DNA from: CAZXWN01 sp964644695 [NCBI: uncultured bacterium]
GTDB lineage: Bacteria; UBP4; UBA4092
Direction of reading: 5' to 3'
DNA length: 64,000 nucleotides
Assembly: GCA_964644695.1 (NCBI GenBank)
Contig: CAZXWN010000015.1
Coordinates: forward strand, 1-64,000
Shown: positions 38,123 through 46,965 of the stretch, piece by piece
Layout: each line of letters opens with the position of its first letter
Position numbering within the stretch: the first letter of the stretch is position 1
Program-made: the position numbers and the translations under genes
The notes under the pieces: generated by a model
Seen by the model: the letters and a program-made list of their open reading frames with translations, nothing else
Databases searched by the model: none
Told to the model about the DNA's origin: nothing

Positions 38123-39868
38123 ATGCGATTTTTACGGATTGCCATGGCTCAAATCAATACTACGGTAGGTGATTTGGACGGGAATCTTAAAAAGATGGAT
38201 ATGGCTTTGGAAAAAGCCCAGGCAATGAAGGTCGATATTTTATTGTTTCCGGAACTAACCCTGACGGGTTATCCTCCAGAGGACCTTTTATTGAAACCCG
38301 AATTTATTCAGGACAACCTGGAGGCGTTGGATCGATTTGCCAGGAAGGTAACCGGGTTAGTGTGTGTGGTTGGTTATGTTGACCGTAAAGATGATATCTA
38401 TGATGCTGCGGCCGTGATTTACCAGAAGAAGGTACGCGGTGTGTATCATAAGATGTACTTACCTAACTACGGTGTGTTTGATGAAAACCGTTATTTTTGT
38501 GCCGGTCAGGAACCCTTGTTATTCCAATGGGGTGATGTCAGGTTTGGGGTTAATGTCTGTGAAGACATCTGGTATTCTGAAGGGCCGGCCTCCATTCAGT
38601 CCCACTATGGTGCGGATCTGTTGTTAAACTTGAGTTCTTCACCGTATCAGCGGGGGAAATCCAGTGTTCGCGAACAAATGATTCGGACTCGAGCACGTGA
38701 CCATGGTGTTTTCATTGCCTACTGTAACCAGGTGGGTGGACAGGATGAATTGATATTTGACGGGTGCAGTTTGATGGTGGGGCCTTCCGGGAGTTTACTT
38801 GGATGCGGAAAGGCTTTTACTGAAGATTTCATTGTAGGGGATATTGATCTGGATGAGGTCGCCCGAGTAAGGTTAAAAAATCCATTACGCCGTAAACAAA
38901 AAAAAGTCACTAATCCATCTCCTTCTATGGAGCCTCAGATTGTGGATTTACCAAAGTCCACGCATAAAGCCGAATTGAAAAGGGAACCCTTAATTTTCCA
39001 ACGGCACACATTCCCCAATCCTATCGCTGAAGTTTATGAAGCGTTGAAACTTGGTGTTCATGATTATGTGAGTAAGAATGGATTTGGTAAAGTTGTGATT
39101 GGTTTATCGGGTGGAATTGATTCCGCCCTGGTAGCAACTATTGCTGTGGATGCTCTTGGTGCGAAAAATGTATCCGGGGTATTCATGCCGACAAGATTCA
39201 GTTTTGATGCGAGTCGGGAAGATGCCGAAGGTTTAGTTAAGAATCTTAAGATTCGTTATCAAGAGTATTATATTGATGAGCTGTTTCAACAATATCGGGA
39301 TTTATTAGCGGATACCTTTAAGAACAAAAAGTGGGATACTACGGAAGAAAATCTGCAAGCCCGCATTCGTGGTAATCTTTTGATGGCTCTGTCCAATAAG
39401 TTCGGGTGCCTGGTCCTGACAACAGGAAACAAATCCGAAATGAGTACGGGTTATGCCACATTATATGGCGATATGGCTGGAGGTTTTGCCGTTATCAAGG
39501 ATGTTCCCAAAACGCTGGTGTTTGAAATTTGTCGTTATGTGAATCAAGTGGCGGGCTATGACAGAATCCCGGAACGAGTGATTACAAAGCCTCCTACAGC
39601 TGAATTGCGAGATAATCAGAAGGATACGGATTCTCTGCCTCCTTATGATGTATTGGATCCTATTCTGCAAGCCTATGTGGAAGAGGATAAAAGCTATGAA
39701 GAGATTGTTCAGATGGGGAATGATCCTGACATTGTTAAGAGGGTCATCCGTATGGTTGATATCAATGAATATAAGCGGAGGCAGGCTCCTCCGGGTATCA
39801 AGATAACCGCCCGTGCTTTCGGAAAAGATCGCCGGATGCCGATTACCAATCGTTACAAAGGTTTTTAA
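38123..39868 (+). CDS. nadE: Glutamine-dependent NAD+ synthetase NadE
   Basis: 581 residues with two domains. The N-terminal nitrilase-type glutaminase has the Glu44 (FPELTLTGYPPEDLL), Lys110 (YHKMYLPNYGVFDE) and Cys146 (NVCEDIW) triad. The C-terminal synthetase has the ATP pyrophosphatase loop SGGIDS at 329-334 and TTGNKSEMSTGYATLYGDMAGG. The enzyme amidates deamido-NAD with ammonia tunnelled from glutamine. Length matches the bacterial two-domain type. It ends 12 bases before a bidirectional terminator shared with the convergent FmdE-like gene. Confidence 0.97.
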   Translation: MRFLRIAMAQINTTVGDLDGNLKKMDMALEKAQAMKVDILLFPELTLTGYPPEDLLLKPEFIQDNLEALDRFARKVTGLVCVVGYVDRKDDIYDAAAVIYQKKVRGVYHKMYLPNYGVFDENRYFCAGQEPLLFQWGDVRFGVNVCEDIWYSEGPASIQSHYGADLLLNLSSSPYQRGKSSVREQMIRTRARDHGVFIAYCNQVGGQDELIFDGCSLMVGPSGSLLGCGKAFTEDFIVGDIDLDEVARVRLKNPLRRKQKKVTNPSPSMEPQIVDLPKSTHKAELKREPLIFQRHTFPNPIAEVYEALKLGVHDYVSKNGFGKVVIGLSGGIDSALVATIAVDALGAKNVSGVFMPTRFSFDASREDAEGLVKNLKIRYQEYYIDELFQQYRDLLADTFKNKKWDTTEENLQARIRGNLLMALSNKFGCLVLTTGNKSEMSTGYATLYGDMAGGFAVIKDVPKTLVFEICRYVNQVAGYDRIPERVITKPPTAELRDNQKDTDSLPPYDVLDPILQAYVEEDKSYEEIVQMGNDPDIVKRVIRMVDINEYKRRQAPPGIKITARAFGKDRRMPITNRYKGF

Positions 39869-39880
39869 GAAAAACAAAAA

Positions 39881-39906
39881 AAGCCCTTCTCAATCGAGAA
39901 GGGCTT
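39881..39906. terminator. Bidirectional terminator between nadE and the FmdE-like gene
   Basis: AAGCCCTTCTC at 39881-39891 pairs perfectly with GAGAAGGGCTT at 39896-39906. TTTT follows on the plus strand and a run of A bases precedes it, giving a T-tract for the minus strand. It lies between convergent genes. Confidence 0.92.
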
Positions 39907-39926
39907 TTAATTTATGACTGTTTTAT

Positions 39927-40328
39927 TTACTCCGATTTAATGCTAAGGATTTGTTCCAGAGGCATTGCGGCAACTTCTCGGGCAAATACATCTAATTCTT
40001 CGTGAGTCCTTGGCTTAAACAAGGATTTCATATAATCTGTTAATTCGACCCTAACAGTCTGCCCTGTTTTTTTATTGGATATTTTTGCCATAATCTCAGG
40101 AGCCGTTGTTTGGGAGATATTCGCTTTTCCAAAAGTAGCGCCGGTAGAGAGTTGGAGACCATCAATAAAACACCGTGGGGGTGGAAGGTCAGGACATGCA
40201 ACCTCGACTTTCACTCCAAAATGTTTTTGAGCACCGATGAGTCTGATAGCTTCTTCGCCCGCTCGGTAACCCAGAACGAGATAAGGCCCAAGGTGTCCAT
40301 GAAAAGCAATGATTTGATTAAAATCCAT
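39927..40328 (-). CDS. FmdE-like protein (formylmethanofuran dehydrogenase subunit E-like)
   Basis: 133 residues covering only the FmdE core. FHGHLGPY (His10, His12), LGYRAG, Cys53 in RCFIDGLQLSTGATFGKANI and a C-terminal helix match the family; the zinc-ribbon tail present in longer members is absent. In bacteria without methanofuran, FmdE-like proteins are linked by context to metal or molybdenum-cofactor enzymes; the biochemical role is unsettled. It lies 22 bases downstream of an ECF-transporter-S-like gene on the same strand, which suggests a joint uptake/handling module, with nikR a little further upstream. Confidence 0.8.
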   Translation of the reverse strand: MDFNQIIAFHGHLGPYLVLGYRAGEEAIRLIGAQKHFGVKVEVACPDLPPPRCFIDGLQLSTGATFGKANISQTTAPEIMAKISNKKTGQTVRVELTDYMKSLFKPRTHEELDVFAREVAAMPLEQILSIKSE

Positions 40329-40350
40329 TTAATATGCTCCAGAAAAAATA

Positions 40351-40941
40351 TCAGGCTGCAGCCATATTATTATGGCTGGAGTGTTTGTCAATCAAATAAA
40401 CAATCAAGGGAATAACTATTAATGCCAAAAGTCCCCCCGGAATCCCTTTTGTGACAGTTATCCAAGGTGTCTTAAACGCCCATAGTGTGCCTGCTGCCTG
40501 CCTGATTTCAAAAGAGGGATATAGTTCTGCCAGTGGGTGTCCAAATATAAACAAGTAAATCAGTAACGCAATTTTACCCGCTAAAATTCCAGCCAATACT
40601 GAATAATGAACGGGCCAGTTCCATTTGAAACGAGCTAAGGATATGACAAAGGCATACGCCAATGCTTCCGATGTCACCATCCAAATAAACGGCGGCGTAA
40701 AAGAGGGCATTCCCGTTTGCAATGCAGTTAGAAGTGGCAACAGAATCCCTACCGCAACAGCGATATAGGGTTCAACCATACAGGCCGCAAGTCCTATTGG
40801 AATGAATAGTGGCATCCACGCTGATCCCAGTGACAGCATGTGAAAGGGTATTGTAAAAAAACCGCCAAATCCTGTAAGGACCCCGGCCATAATCAGCCGT
40901 TTAGGTAGAGCAATATTTAATATACCAACATGTGTACTCAT
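40351..40941 (-). CDS. ECF-type transporter S-component-like membrane protein
   Basis: 196 residues from the ATG at 40941, for which a weak GGA lies 9 bases upstream; an ATG at 40959 (6 residues longer) has no ribosome site. Five to six hydrophobic helices are visible, with GVLTGFGGFFTIPFHMLSLGSAWMP early and GIPGGLLALIVIPLIVYLIDK last, a layout like energy-coupling-factor substrate-binding subunits. No EcfA or EcfT lies nearby. The neighbouring FmdE-like and NikR genes suggest a metal or metal-cofactor substrate; that is contextual inference. Confidence 0.65.
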   Translation of the reverse strand: MSTHVGILNIALPKRLIMAGVLTGFGGFFTIPFHMLSLGSAWMPLFIPIGLAACMVEPYIAVAVGILLPLLTALQTGMPSFTPPFIWMVTSEALAYAFVISLARFKWNWPVHYSVLAGILAGKIALLIYLFIFGHPLAELYPSFEIRQAAGTLWAFKTPWITVTKGIPGGLLALIVIPLIVYLIDKHSSHNNMAAA

Positions 40942-40965
40942 AATGATTATTCCATTCATTGTAAC

Positions 40966-41568
40966 TTAAAATGCCGGAGGAGAATTATCACTGCGAGCTT
41001 GACATCTGACGACATCCCCATTAGATACTGTTCCGTTGGTTGGGTCATAAGTAATGTTTGATTTAATATCTGCACCACGATCGCCATCGGGACCACAGGC
41101 AGCCATTCGCCATTCGCCCCATCTGGGTTTCAATAAACTGGTCCATGCCGGTGGAGGTTGTGTGAAATTCGCCAAGTGCTGATTCAAATTCAAATAGTTA
41201 TATTCCCGGATAAAAGGTAGTGGTGTTGTTCCTCCCGTGGCAAATGGATCCGTAGGAATACTGCTCATATAAGCAATTGGAGTCGTTAATCCCCGTGAAA
41301 CGTATTCCTGCGGTCCCGTCATTTCATTGACGATGGCTGGATATTCAGTGGTATATGAAGTTCCGATGACTCGTCCATAGAGAGGGTATTCGTTATTATC
41401 CACCATATAACTCTCAATGGCAGTTGCCATACTCGCCATATCCGATTGAGTTCTGCTGACCTTTGCCCGCACTTGGGCAGCCAAAAAGTTTGGTATTGCA
41501 ATCGCTGCCAGGATAGCGATGATGGCAACGACAATCAGTAGTTCAATGAGTGTAAATCCCTTTTTCAT
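40966..41568 (-). CDS. Type IV prepilin-like / type II secretion pseudopilin protein
   Basis: 200 residues. The prepilin signal KKG|FTLIELLIVVAIIAILAAIAIPNFL has Gly at -1, Phe at +1 and Glu at +5 of the mature protein. The globular part has PTDPF and ends with a pattern GPDGDRGAD...YDPTNGTVSNGDVVR. That C-terminal pattern is common in the many pseudopilins of candidate phyla near the PVC group and Sumerlaeota. No prepilin peptidase or assembly ATPase lies near, so it depends on a distant system. It sits between nikR and the ECF-S-like gene on the same strand; AAGGA is present about 7 bases before the ATG. Confidence 0.88.
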   Translation of the reverse strand: MKKGFTLIELLIVVAIIAILAAIAIPNFLAAQVRAKVSRTQSDMASMATAIESYMVDNNEYPLYGRVIGTSYTTEYPAIVNEMTGPQEYVSRGLTTPIAYMSSIPTDPFATGGTTPLPFIREYNYLNLNQHLANFTQPPPAWTSLLKPRWGEWRMAACGPDGDRGADIKSNITYDPTNGTVSNGDVVRCQARSDNSPPAF

Positions 41569-41631
41569 GATGTTCCTTTCTAGTGTGATACGAATTTTAT
41601 AAAAGTAGCACGATATGCGAAAAAAATAGCA

Positions 41632-42060
41632 CTAAGTTTTAGTGGAGGTGATCACCAGCTTTCCATGTTTTACGCCTTTCATTCCGAGAAGTGCGTCAGA
41701 CATTTGCTTGAGTCTTGAACCAGGTCCTTTCAAGGCTATCACTTCCATACAATCGTCATGCGAAAGATGGACATGCAGGGTGGCAATAATCAAATCCCCA
41801 AATTCATGTTGGAAATGAGTTAGTTTATGAGTAATGTCATGGGCGTGATGATTATAGACCATAGTGAGAGAGCCTGCGACGGGAATGTCCGTCAAAGCTT
41901 CTTCTCGTACGAGCGCATCCCGAATCAAATCACGCAGAGCCTCAGACCGATTGTTGTACCCCTTCTGGGCGATGAGGGTATCAAAGCGGTCCAGTAAATT
42001 CTCTTCTATAGATACACCGAATCGGAACAGTGTACCTGCTGTTTCTTTATTGTGTGGCAC
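41632..42060 (-). CDS. nikR: Nickel-responsive regulator NikR
   Basis: 142 residues if the GTG at 42060 is the start. An N-terminal ribbon-helix-helix (FRFGVSIEENLLDRFD then a helix with NRSEALRDLIRDAL) is followed by the ACT-like nickel domain. The four nickel ligands of E. coli NikR (His, His-x-His, Cys with spacings 11, 2 and 6) are matched exactly by His85, His96, His98 and Cys104. It therefore should bind nickel and DNA as a tetramer. A longer frame from TTG at 42093 would have the start inside the predicted promoter. It is divergent from the MFS gene and heads a minus-strand group with pseudopilin, ECF-S-like and FmdE-like genes. Confidence 0.88.
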   Translation of the reverse strand: MPHNKETAGTLFRFGVSIEENLLDRFDTLIAQKGYNNRSEALRDLIRDALVREEALTDIPVAGSLTMVYNHHAHDITHKLTHFQHEFGDLIIATLHVHLSHDDCMEVIALKGPGSRLKQMSDALLGMKGVKHGKLVITSTKT

Positions 42061-42070
42061 GATGCAAACA

Positions 42071-42100
42071 ATCGTAGCAATAATAGAAATCAATTGTCAA
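42071..42100 (-). promoter_or_regulatory. Candidate promoter and operator of nikR
   Basis: On the minus strand, TTGACA (42095-42100) and TACGAT (42071-42076) are separated by 18 bases. The expected start of transcription is within a few bases of the GTG at 42060, so the mRNA may be nearly leaderless. An inverted repeat ACGAT-N7-ATCGT overlaps the -10 and could be an autoregulatory operator. Found by eye. Confidence 0.5.
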
Positions 42101-42176
42101 TAGATAAGTTACGAAAAAATACGGGATGTTTTGACAGGTTTGATTTACTTCGATAGGATTCATAAAGAGGTTGGAG

Positions 42177-43445
42177 ATGTTTGTGAATAAAAAAAGTACT
42201 GAAAAATCCCCGGGTTTCTATCATCGTTTTCGTCTTTTTTATTTTATTTACTTCAGCAGTGTAGGTTGCTTTTGGCCGTTTATCTCCCTGTTTTTCAAAA
42301 AATTGGGATTCACGGGAAGCCAAATCGGGTTATTAATGGCTGTGGGACCGATGGTCATGATATTGATGCAGCCCGTGTGGGGCATCGTGAATGACAGGAC
42401 ACCTGCTGGATACAGTTTGGTTCGATTTGTTTGTGTGGGAGCCATTTGTGTAGCTTCGGGTTTCCTGATACCTGAGAGTTATTTGTTTTATATTCTTTTA
42501 ATGGCTCTGTTTTCCTTCTTTTCATATGCCATCATTCCGATGGTGGATACGGCTACCATTCAAGCTGTCAGAGGGACTCAAGTAAATTACGGTCAAATCC
42601 GTGCATGGGGCTCATTGGGTTTCTGTATTTTCTCGGTACTGGTGGGACAGATCTCCAAATACTCAGAAATGGGGAGCTTCTATCGATACCTTCATCCACA
42701 TATGGATTCCCAGATATTGAATAATATCGGAGGATTAGCCTTCTTCATTCCTGCCTATATTTCGGTTATGTTGATTGCTTTTGGATTAACTTTCACTTTA
42801 CCTAAAGTTGAAAAACCAAAACAATCCGGCCGTAATATTGGCAAGTTATATGTATTACTTCGCCGGCCTCGTTTCCTTGTGTTTTTGATTACGGTTTTCT
42901 TCTTTATGTTGACCATGAATTGTAATAGCTATTTCTTTTCTCTCTATTTTGATGGATTAAAGGGGGACACCGGACAACTGGGAATAGCACTATCCCTTGC
43001 GGCTTTGAGTGAGGTTCCGGTATTTTTCTTTGCCTCATGGCTGCTCAAACGGCTGAAGCCTCTCCAATTATTGGGAATTGCTGCCAGTACGGCTGCTTTA
43101 CGCTGGTACCTGTATACTCTTGTTGGTAATCCGCTTATGACCTTCCCTTTGCAATTTTTCCATGCCATAAACTTTGGTTCCTACTATGCGGGTGCGGTTC
43201 ATTTCGTGGATATAGAAACTCCTCAGGAATGGAAAACTACTGGCCAGACAATATTCTGGGCCGTAGGATATGGACTTTCTGCAATCATCGGCAGCCTTTT
43301 CGGGGGCTTTATTATCGAAAAATGGAATGTCATCATCATGTACGAGATTCTGTCGGTATTGGCATTACTGGCGGCTGGAGTGTTTTTCATGATTGACCGA
43401 ATATTTCCCAAAACAGATTCTGATACTATTCCTTCTGTAAGCTGA
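42177..43445 (+). CDS. Major facilitator superfamily transporter (MFS_1-like / LacY-type)
   Basis: 422 residues from ATG 42177 (AGAGG 6 bases upstream); GTG at 42183 is an alternative. About 12 membrane helices. FYFIYFSSVGCFWPFISLFFKKLGFTGSQIGLLMA at the start and QIRAWGSLGFCIFSVLVG after TM4 are the signature regions of the MFS_1-like/nucleoside:H+ symporter group. The second half includes LPKVEKPK as the central loop and ends in a short tail. The substrate is unknown. It is divergent from nikR and shares its 75-base promoter region, so nickel control is possible but unproven. It is followed by apgM after 69 bases. Confidence 0.82.
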   Translation: MFVNKKSTEKSPGFYHRFRLFYFIYFSSVGCFWPFISLFFKKLGFTGSQIGLLMAVGPMVMILMQPVWGIVNDRTPAGYSLVRFVCVGAICVASGFLIPESYLFYILLMALFSFFSYAIIPMVDTATIQAVRGTQVNYGQIRAWGSLGFCIFSVLVGQISKYSEMGSFYRYLHPHMDSQILNNIGGLAFFIPAYISVMLIAFGLTFTLPKVEKPKQSGRNIGKLYVLLRRPRFLVFLITVFFFMLTMNCNSYFFSLYFDGLKGDTGQLGIALSLAALSEVPVFFFASWLLKRLKPLQLLGIAASTAALRWYLYTLVGNPLMTFPLQFFHAINFGSYYAGAVHFVDIETPQEWKTTGQTIFWAVGYGLSAIIGSLFGGFIIEKWNVIIMYEILSVLALLAAGVFFMIDRIFPKTDSDTIPSVS

Positions 43446-43514
43446 TAGGTCGGCCAGGATTTGCTAAACTATTAAGGATAAAATTATCCAATCCACTTGA
43501 AAGGATTTTTACCA

Positions 43515-44720
43515 ATGAACCATATTGATTTACTGAAAGACTTATCTAAAAAGACTTCTTCCAAAATTGTCTATTTTGTAATGGATGGTGTAGGGGGATT
43601 ACCCACAGAATCTTCTCCGTTGACTGAACTGGAAACTGCCAAGACTCCTAATATGGATAAACTGGCTTACAACTCCAGCCTGGGTTTAAGTATTCCCGTA
43701 TTCCCGGGCATCACTCCTGGCTCTGGTCCCGGGCATTTAGCCATCTTTGGTTATGACCCTCTCCAGAATATTATCGGCCGTGGGGCGTTGTCTGCGGCGG
43801 GTGTGGGTTTCCAGCAGAGTGATGATGATGTGGCAGCCCGTATCAATTTCTGTACTTTAGATGCAGAGGGTAATGTGACGGACCGTCGTGCCGGAAGAAT
43901 TGCGACTGAAATCTGTGAAAAACTTTGTGCCAAACTGTCTCAGATTAAACTGGATGGTGTGGAAGTTTTTGTTCAGGCTGAAAAAGAACACCGGGCGATG
44001 GCTGTTTTCCGTGGTAAAGGATTATCGGATAAACTGGCTGATACTGATCCTCAGAAGACAGGTGTTCCTCCCAAAGCCGTTGTGGCTCTGGCTCCGGAAG
44101 CTGAAAAAGCGGCTGCCGTTATCAATGACTTTCTGGCCAAAGCCAAAGACGTTTTGAAAGATGATGTTCCCGCCAACATGGTCCTGTTGCGGGGTTTTGC
44201 CGGTAAACCGGTTATTCCTCAGTTCCAGGAAATCTACAAATTAAACCCTGCCGCTATTGCTGTGTATCCCATGTATAAGGGATTAGCTCACCTGGTCGGC
44301 ATGAAGGTAATTCCCAATCTTCAGACTCTCGAAGAACAAGTGGAAACCCTCAAGAAACTCTGGAATGATTATGATTTCTTCTTCATTCACTTCAAATATA
44401 CGGACTCCCGCGGTGAAGACGGTGATTTCAATGAGAAAGTGAAGATGATTGAGAAGGCGGATACAGCCATTCCCGAAATTCTGAAACTGAATCCTGATTG
44501 TCTGGTCATTACTGGCGATCATTCCACTCCGGCTTCCATGAAATCCCACTCCTGGCATGGTGTACCAACCCTGATTTATTCACAGTATGCCCGACGGGAT
44601 AAAGCGGCGGCGTTCAATGAACAGACCTGTGGTACGGGTTCATTAGGGAGTTTCGAAGCTAAGTATATGCTGTCACTGGCAATGGCCCATGCCATGAAGC
44701 TCGAAAAGTTTGGTGCCTAA
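43515..44720 (+). CDS. apgM: 2,3-bisphosphoglycerate-independent phosphoglycerate mutase, archaeal (ApgM) type
   Basis: 401 residues from ATG 43515; a TTG start at 43497 is less likely because AAAGGA lies between the two. It belongs to the alkaline-phosphatase superfamily: metal-binding Asp24 (YFVMDGVGG), phospho-Ser70 (TPGSGPGHLAIFGYDP), GRGALSAAGVGF, and metal ligands in FIHFKYTDSRGEDGD and VITGDHSTP with HSWHGVP. The short ~400-residue ApgM form, rather than the 510-residue GpmI, is typical of archaea and several deep bacterial lineages. It interconverts 3- and 2-phosphoglycerate in glycolysis. A terminator follows. Confidence 0.94.
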   Translation: MNHIDLLKDLSKKTSSKIVYFVMDGVGGLPTESSPLTELETAKTPNMDKLAYNSSLGLSIPVFPGITPGSGPGHLAIFGYDPLQNIIGRGALSAAGVGFQQSDDDVAARINFCTLDAEGNVTDRRAGRIATEICEKLCAKLSQIKLDGVEVFVQAEKEHRAMAVFRGKGLSDKLADTDPQKTGVPPKAVVALAPEAEKAAAVINDFLAKAKDVLKDDVPANMVLLRGFAGKPVIPQFQEIYKLNPAAIAVYPMYKGLAHLVGMKVIPNLQTLEEQVETLKKLWNDYDFFFIHFKYTDSRGEDGDFNEKVKMIEKADTAIPEILKLNPDCLVITGDHSTPASMKSHSWHGVPTLIYSQYARRDKAAAFNEQTCGTGSLGSFEAKYMLSLAMAHAMKLEKFGA

Positions 44721-44736
44721 TCATTCAGAAAAGTCA

Positions 44737-44770
44737 GGCGGGATGCCCATTGGGTGTCCCGCCTTTTGTT
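44737..44770 (+). terminator. Terminator after apgM
   Basis: GGCGGGA at 44737-44743 pairs with TCCCGCC at 44757-44763 with additional inner CCC/GGG pairing, followed by TTTTGTTTTT. It is 17 bases after the stop codon. Confidence 0.88.
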
Positions 44771-44839
44771 TTTAGATTGATTTCCTGACTGGAACGTAAG
44801 TTCGTGATTTGCTATATTAGATAGAACAAGAGCATAATT

Positions 44840-44879
44840 CGTTTCACCTCAAGAGCAGGGTTGAAACGAGGCTTTTTTT
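44840..44879 (+). terminator. Hairpin with T7 tail in the leader of the AspT-like transporter gene
   Basis: CGTTTCA at 44840-44846 pairs with TGAAACG at 44862-44868; a T7 run lies at 44873-44879 after AGGC. It is 100 bases upstream of the transporter start and 70 bases past the apgM terminator, so it may be an attenuator or a second terminator. Confidence 0.45.
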
Positions 44880-44977
44880 GTATAAGGACATTTACCCGTT
44901 TTATAAAATCAAACACACTTCAAATAAACGGCTTACAAAAACTACTCACATTTCCTTCTTAAGGAGTACCATGATTT

Positions 44978-46837
44978 ATGGAATGGTTATATAAGTTATT
45001 TACAGATCCGGAGAGCATTGCTCATGCCATTTTGATTATCAGTCTTGTGGCATCATTGGGTCTGGCCCTCGGAAGCATCCGAGTTTTTGGTATCAGCCTG
45101 GGGATCGGCGGCGTTTTATTTTCCGGTATTTTATTTGGGCATTATGGTCTTACCGTGAATACCCATATACTGGAGTTTGTTCGTGAATTTGGGTTGATAT
45201 TATTTGTTTACTCGATTGGTGTGCAGGTGGGACCTGGGTTTTTTGCATCCTTAAAGCGGCAGGGATTACCGTTAAATATTATGGCGGGTTCGATTGTTGT
45301 TTTAGGTGTCATTATTACAATCTGCCTGAACATCTTTGGTGGTATTGAAAAGCCGACGGCTGTTGGTTTATATGCCGGTGCGGTTACCAACACTCCTGCC
45401 CTGGCTGCTTCACAACAGGCCTTGAAAGATCTCGTTGAAAAAGATCCTACCCTCTGGAAGAAAAATGTTTCGGTAACACAAGAAACGAAACCCGTAGCCC
45501 CCAGTGAAGTGAAAACGGACATGGCTCTCTCCACCACCGCCACACAGAACACTGTGGCACAAGCCTCTACTGTAACTTCCGTATCTGCAATGTCTGCAGA
45601 AGCTGTTAATGAGGCGGAAAAATCAGCCAAAGAAGATGTCCTGAAGAAACCCAGCATTGGTTATGCCGTGGCGTATCCTTTCGGTATCCTGGGGATTATC
45701 TTTACCATGATTTTGATTCGGTTCCTGTTCCGAATTGACCCGAATCAAGAAGCGGAACTTTTCAAGAAGTTGACGGTTAAATCCAGCAACCTGTTACGGA
45801 AAAACCTGGAAGTAAAAAATCCAAATCTGGAAGGTGTTCGTGTCGATGCCATTCCCGGCCTGGAAGATTCCGAGGTGGTTATCTCCCGTATCATGCATAA
45901 AGGAACAGTTGATGTGGCTCAGCCGGATACCATCATCCATATTGGTGATGTGTTACTGGCAGTTGGTAAAAAAGAAGGGCTTGAATCCATCCAGATTGTG
46001 ATTGGTGGTGAAAGCAATATCGATTTAATGAAACAGCCTTCTCGACTGATTACCAAACGACTCATTGTGACCAAGAAAAGTATTTTGGGTAAAACCGTGG
46101 ATGAACTGGAATTCCTGGACAAAAACGATGTGGTAATTACCCGAATCAGCCGGTCTGAAACTGAATTCTCCCCTAATTCAAATGTGGAGCTGCAATTTGG
46201 TGATGCCGTTTTATGTGTCGGTACTGAAGAATCCATAAAGAAAGTTACTCCGGAATTAGGTAATTCCTTACGCCAGTTAAATCATCCGGAAGTCATCCCT
46301 GTATTGGTTGGTATTGCGCTGGGTGTTGTTTTGGGAAGTATTCCTTTAGCGATTCCCAATATGCCGGTTCCTGTTAAATTGGGTTTGGCGGGCGGGCCAC
46401 TGGTTGTCGCAATCATCCTCAGCCGGATTGGCCGAATCGGTTCACTGGTCTGGTATCTGCCTATCAGTGCTAACTTCATGATTCGAGAATTAGGTATCAC
46501 CTTGTTCCTTTCTGCAGTCGGTATTTTAGCGGGTGGCAAGTTTGTTGAAACCCTGACCAAAGGCGATGGGTTGTATTGGATGGCCTGTGCGGTTCTGATT
46601 ACCTTGATACCCATATTGATTGTCGGATTAGTTGGCCGGTATGTTTTGAAAACCAATTACCTGACTTTATGTGGTGTTCTGGCAGGTTCCATGACCGATC
46701 CACCGGCATTAGCCTTTGCCACCAGCATCGTTCCTACTTCGGATGCCTGTAATGTTTCGTATGCTACTGTTTATCCTTTAACAATGTTGTTGCGAGTCGT
46801 TTCAGCACAGTTGTTGATCTTATTCTTCCTGCAATAA
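44978..46837 (+). CDS. AspT/YidE-type (AAE family) transporter with TrkA-C domains
   Basis: 619 residues. The fold is two membrane halves (about 15-140 and 435-619, each with a GxxxG-rich repeat: FGLILFVYSIGVQVGPGFF and LGITLFLSAVGILAGGKF) around two cytoplasmic RCK/TrkA-C domains (about 280-350 and 360-430). AGAVTNTPALAASQQAL and LAGSMTDPPALAFA are the paired motifs of the aspartate:alanine exchanger family. Between TM5 and the RCK part is an unusual ~75-residue Ala/Thr/Ser/Lys-rich stretch (about 150-225), longer than expected. Substrate unknown; relatives move amino acids or dicarboxylates. A terminator follows. Confidence 0.85.
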   Translation: MEWLYKLFTDPESIAHAILIISLVASLGLALGSIRVFGISLGIGGVLFSGILFGHYGLTVNTHILEFVREFGLILFVYSIGVQVGPGFFASLKRQGLPLNIMAGSIVVLGVIITICLNIFGGIEKPTAVGLYAGAVTNTPALAASQQALKDLVEKDPTLWKKNVSVTQETKPVAPSEVKTDMALSTTATQNTVAQASTVTSVSAMSAEAVNEAEKSAKEDVLKKPSIGYAVAYPFGILGIIFTMILIRFLFRIDPNQEAELFKKLTVKSSNLLRKNLEVKNPNLEGVRVDAIPGLEDSEVVISRIMHKGTVDVAQPDTIIHIGDVLLAVGKKEGLESIQIVIGGESNIDLMKQPSRLITKRLIVTKKSILGKTVDELEFLDKNDVVITRISRSETEFSPNSNVELQFGDAVLCVGTEESIKKVTPELGNSLRQLNHPEVIPVLVGIALGVVLGSIPLAIPNMPVPVKLGLAGGPLVVAIILSRIGRIGSLVWYLPISANFMIRELGITLFLSAVGILAGGKFVETLTKGDGLYWMACAVLITLIPILIVGLVGRYVLKTNYLTLCGVLAGSMTDPPALAFATSIVPTSDACNVSYATVYPLTMLLRVVSAQLLILFFLQ

Positions 46838-46853
46838 CCTTTTGTATCTAAGA

Positions 46854-46894
46854 ACGGCTTTTGGAAACTTCCTGTTTCTGAAAGCCGTTTTTTT
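46854..46894 (+). terminator. Terminator after the AspT-like transporter gene
   Basis: ACGGCTTT at 46854-46861 pairs with AAAGCCGT at 46881-46888 and is followed by a run of T bases. It is 16 bases after the stop codon. Confidence 0.88.
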
Positions 46895-46965
46895 ATTTCC
46901 TTCTTTTTCCCAAATCTCTTTCCCCCACAACCCTTTCCGTATCACTTAATATTCCATCTTCTAAA

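Noticed and set aside
45208-45657. Minus-strand open frame opposite the AspT-like transporter
   Set aside because: It mirrors the low-complexity Ala/Thr stretch of the real gene and has no ribosome site; similar shadows occur opposite carB and the purA, serA and apgM genes.
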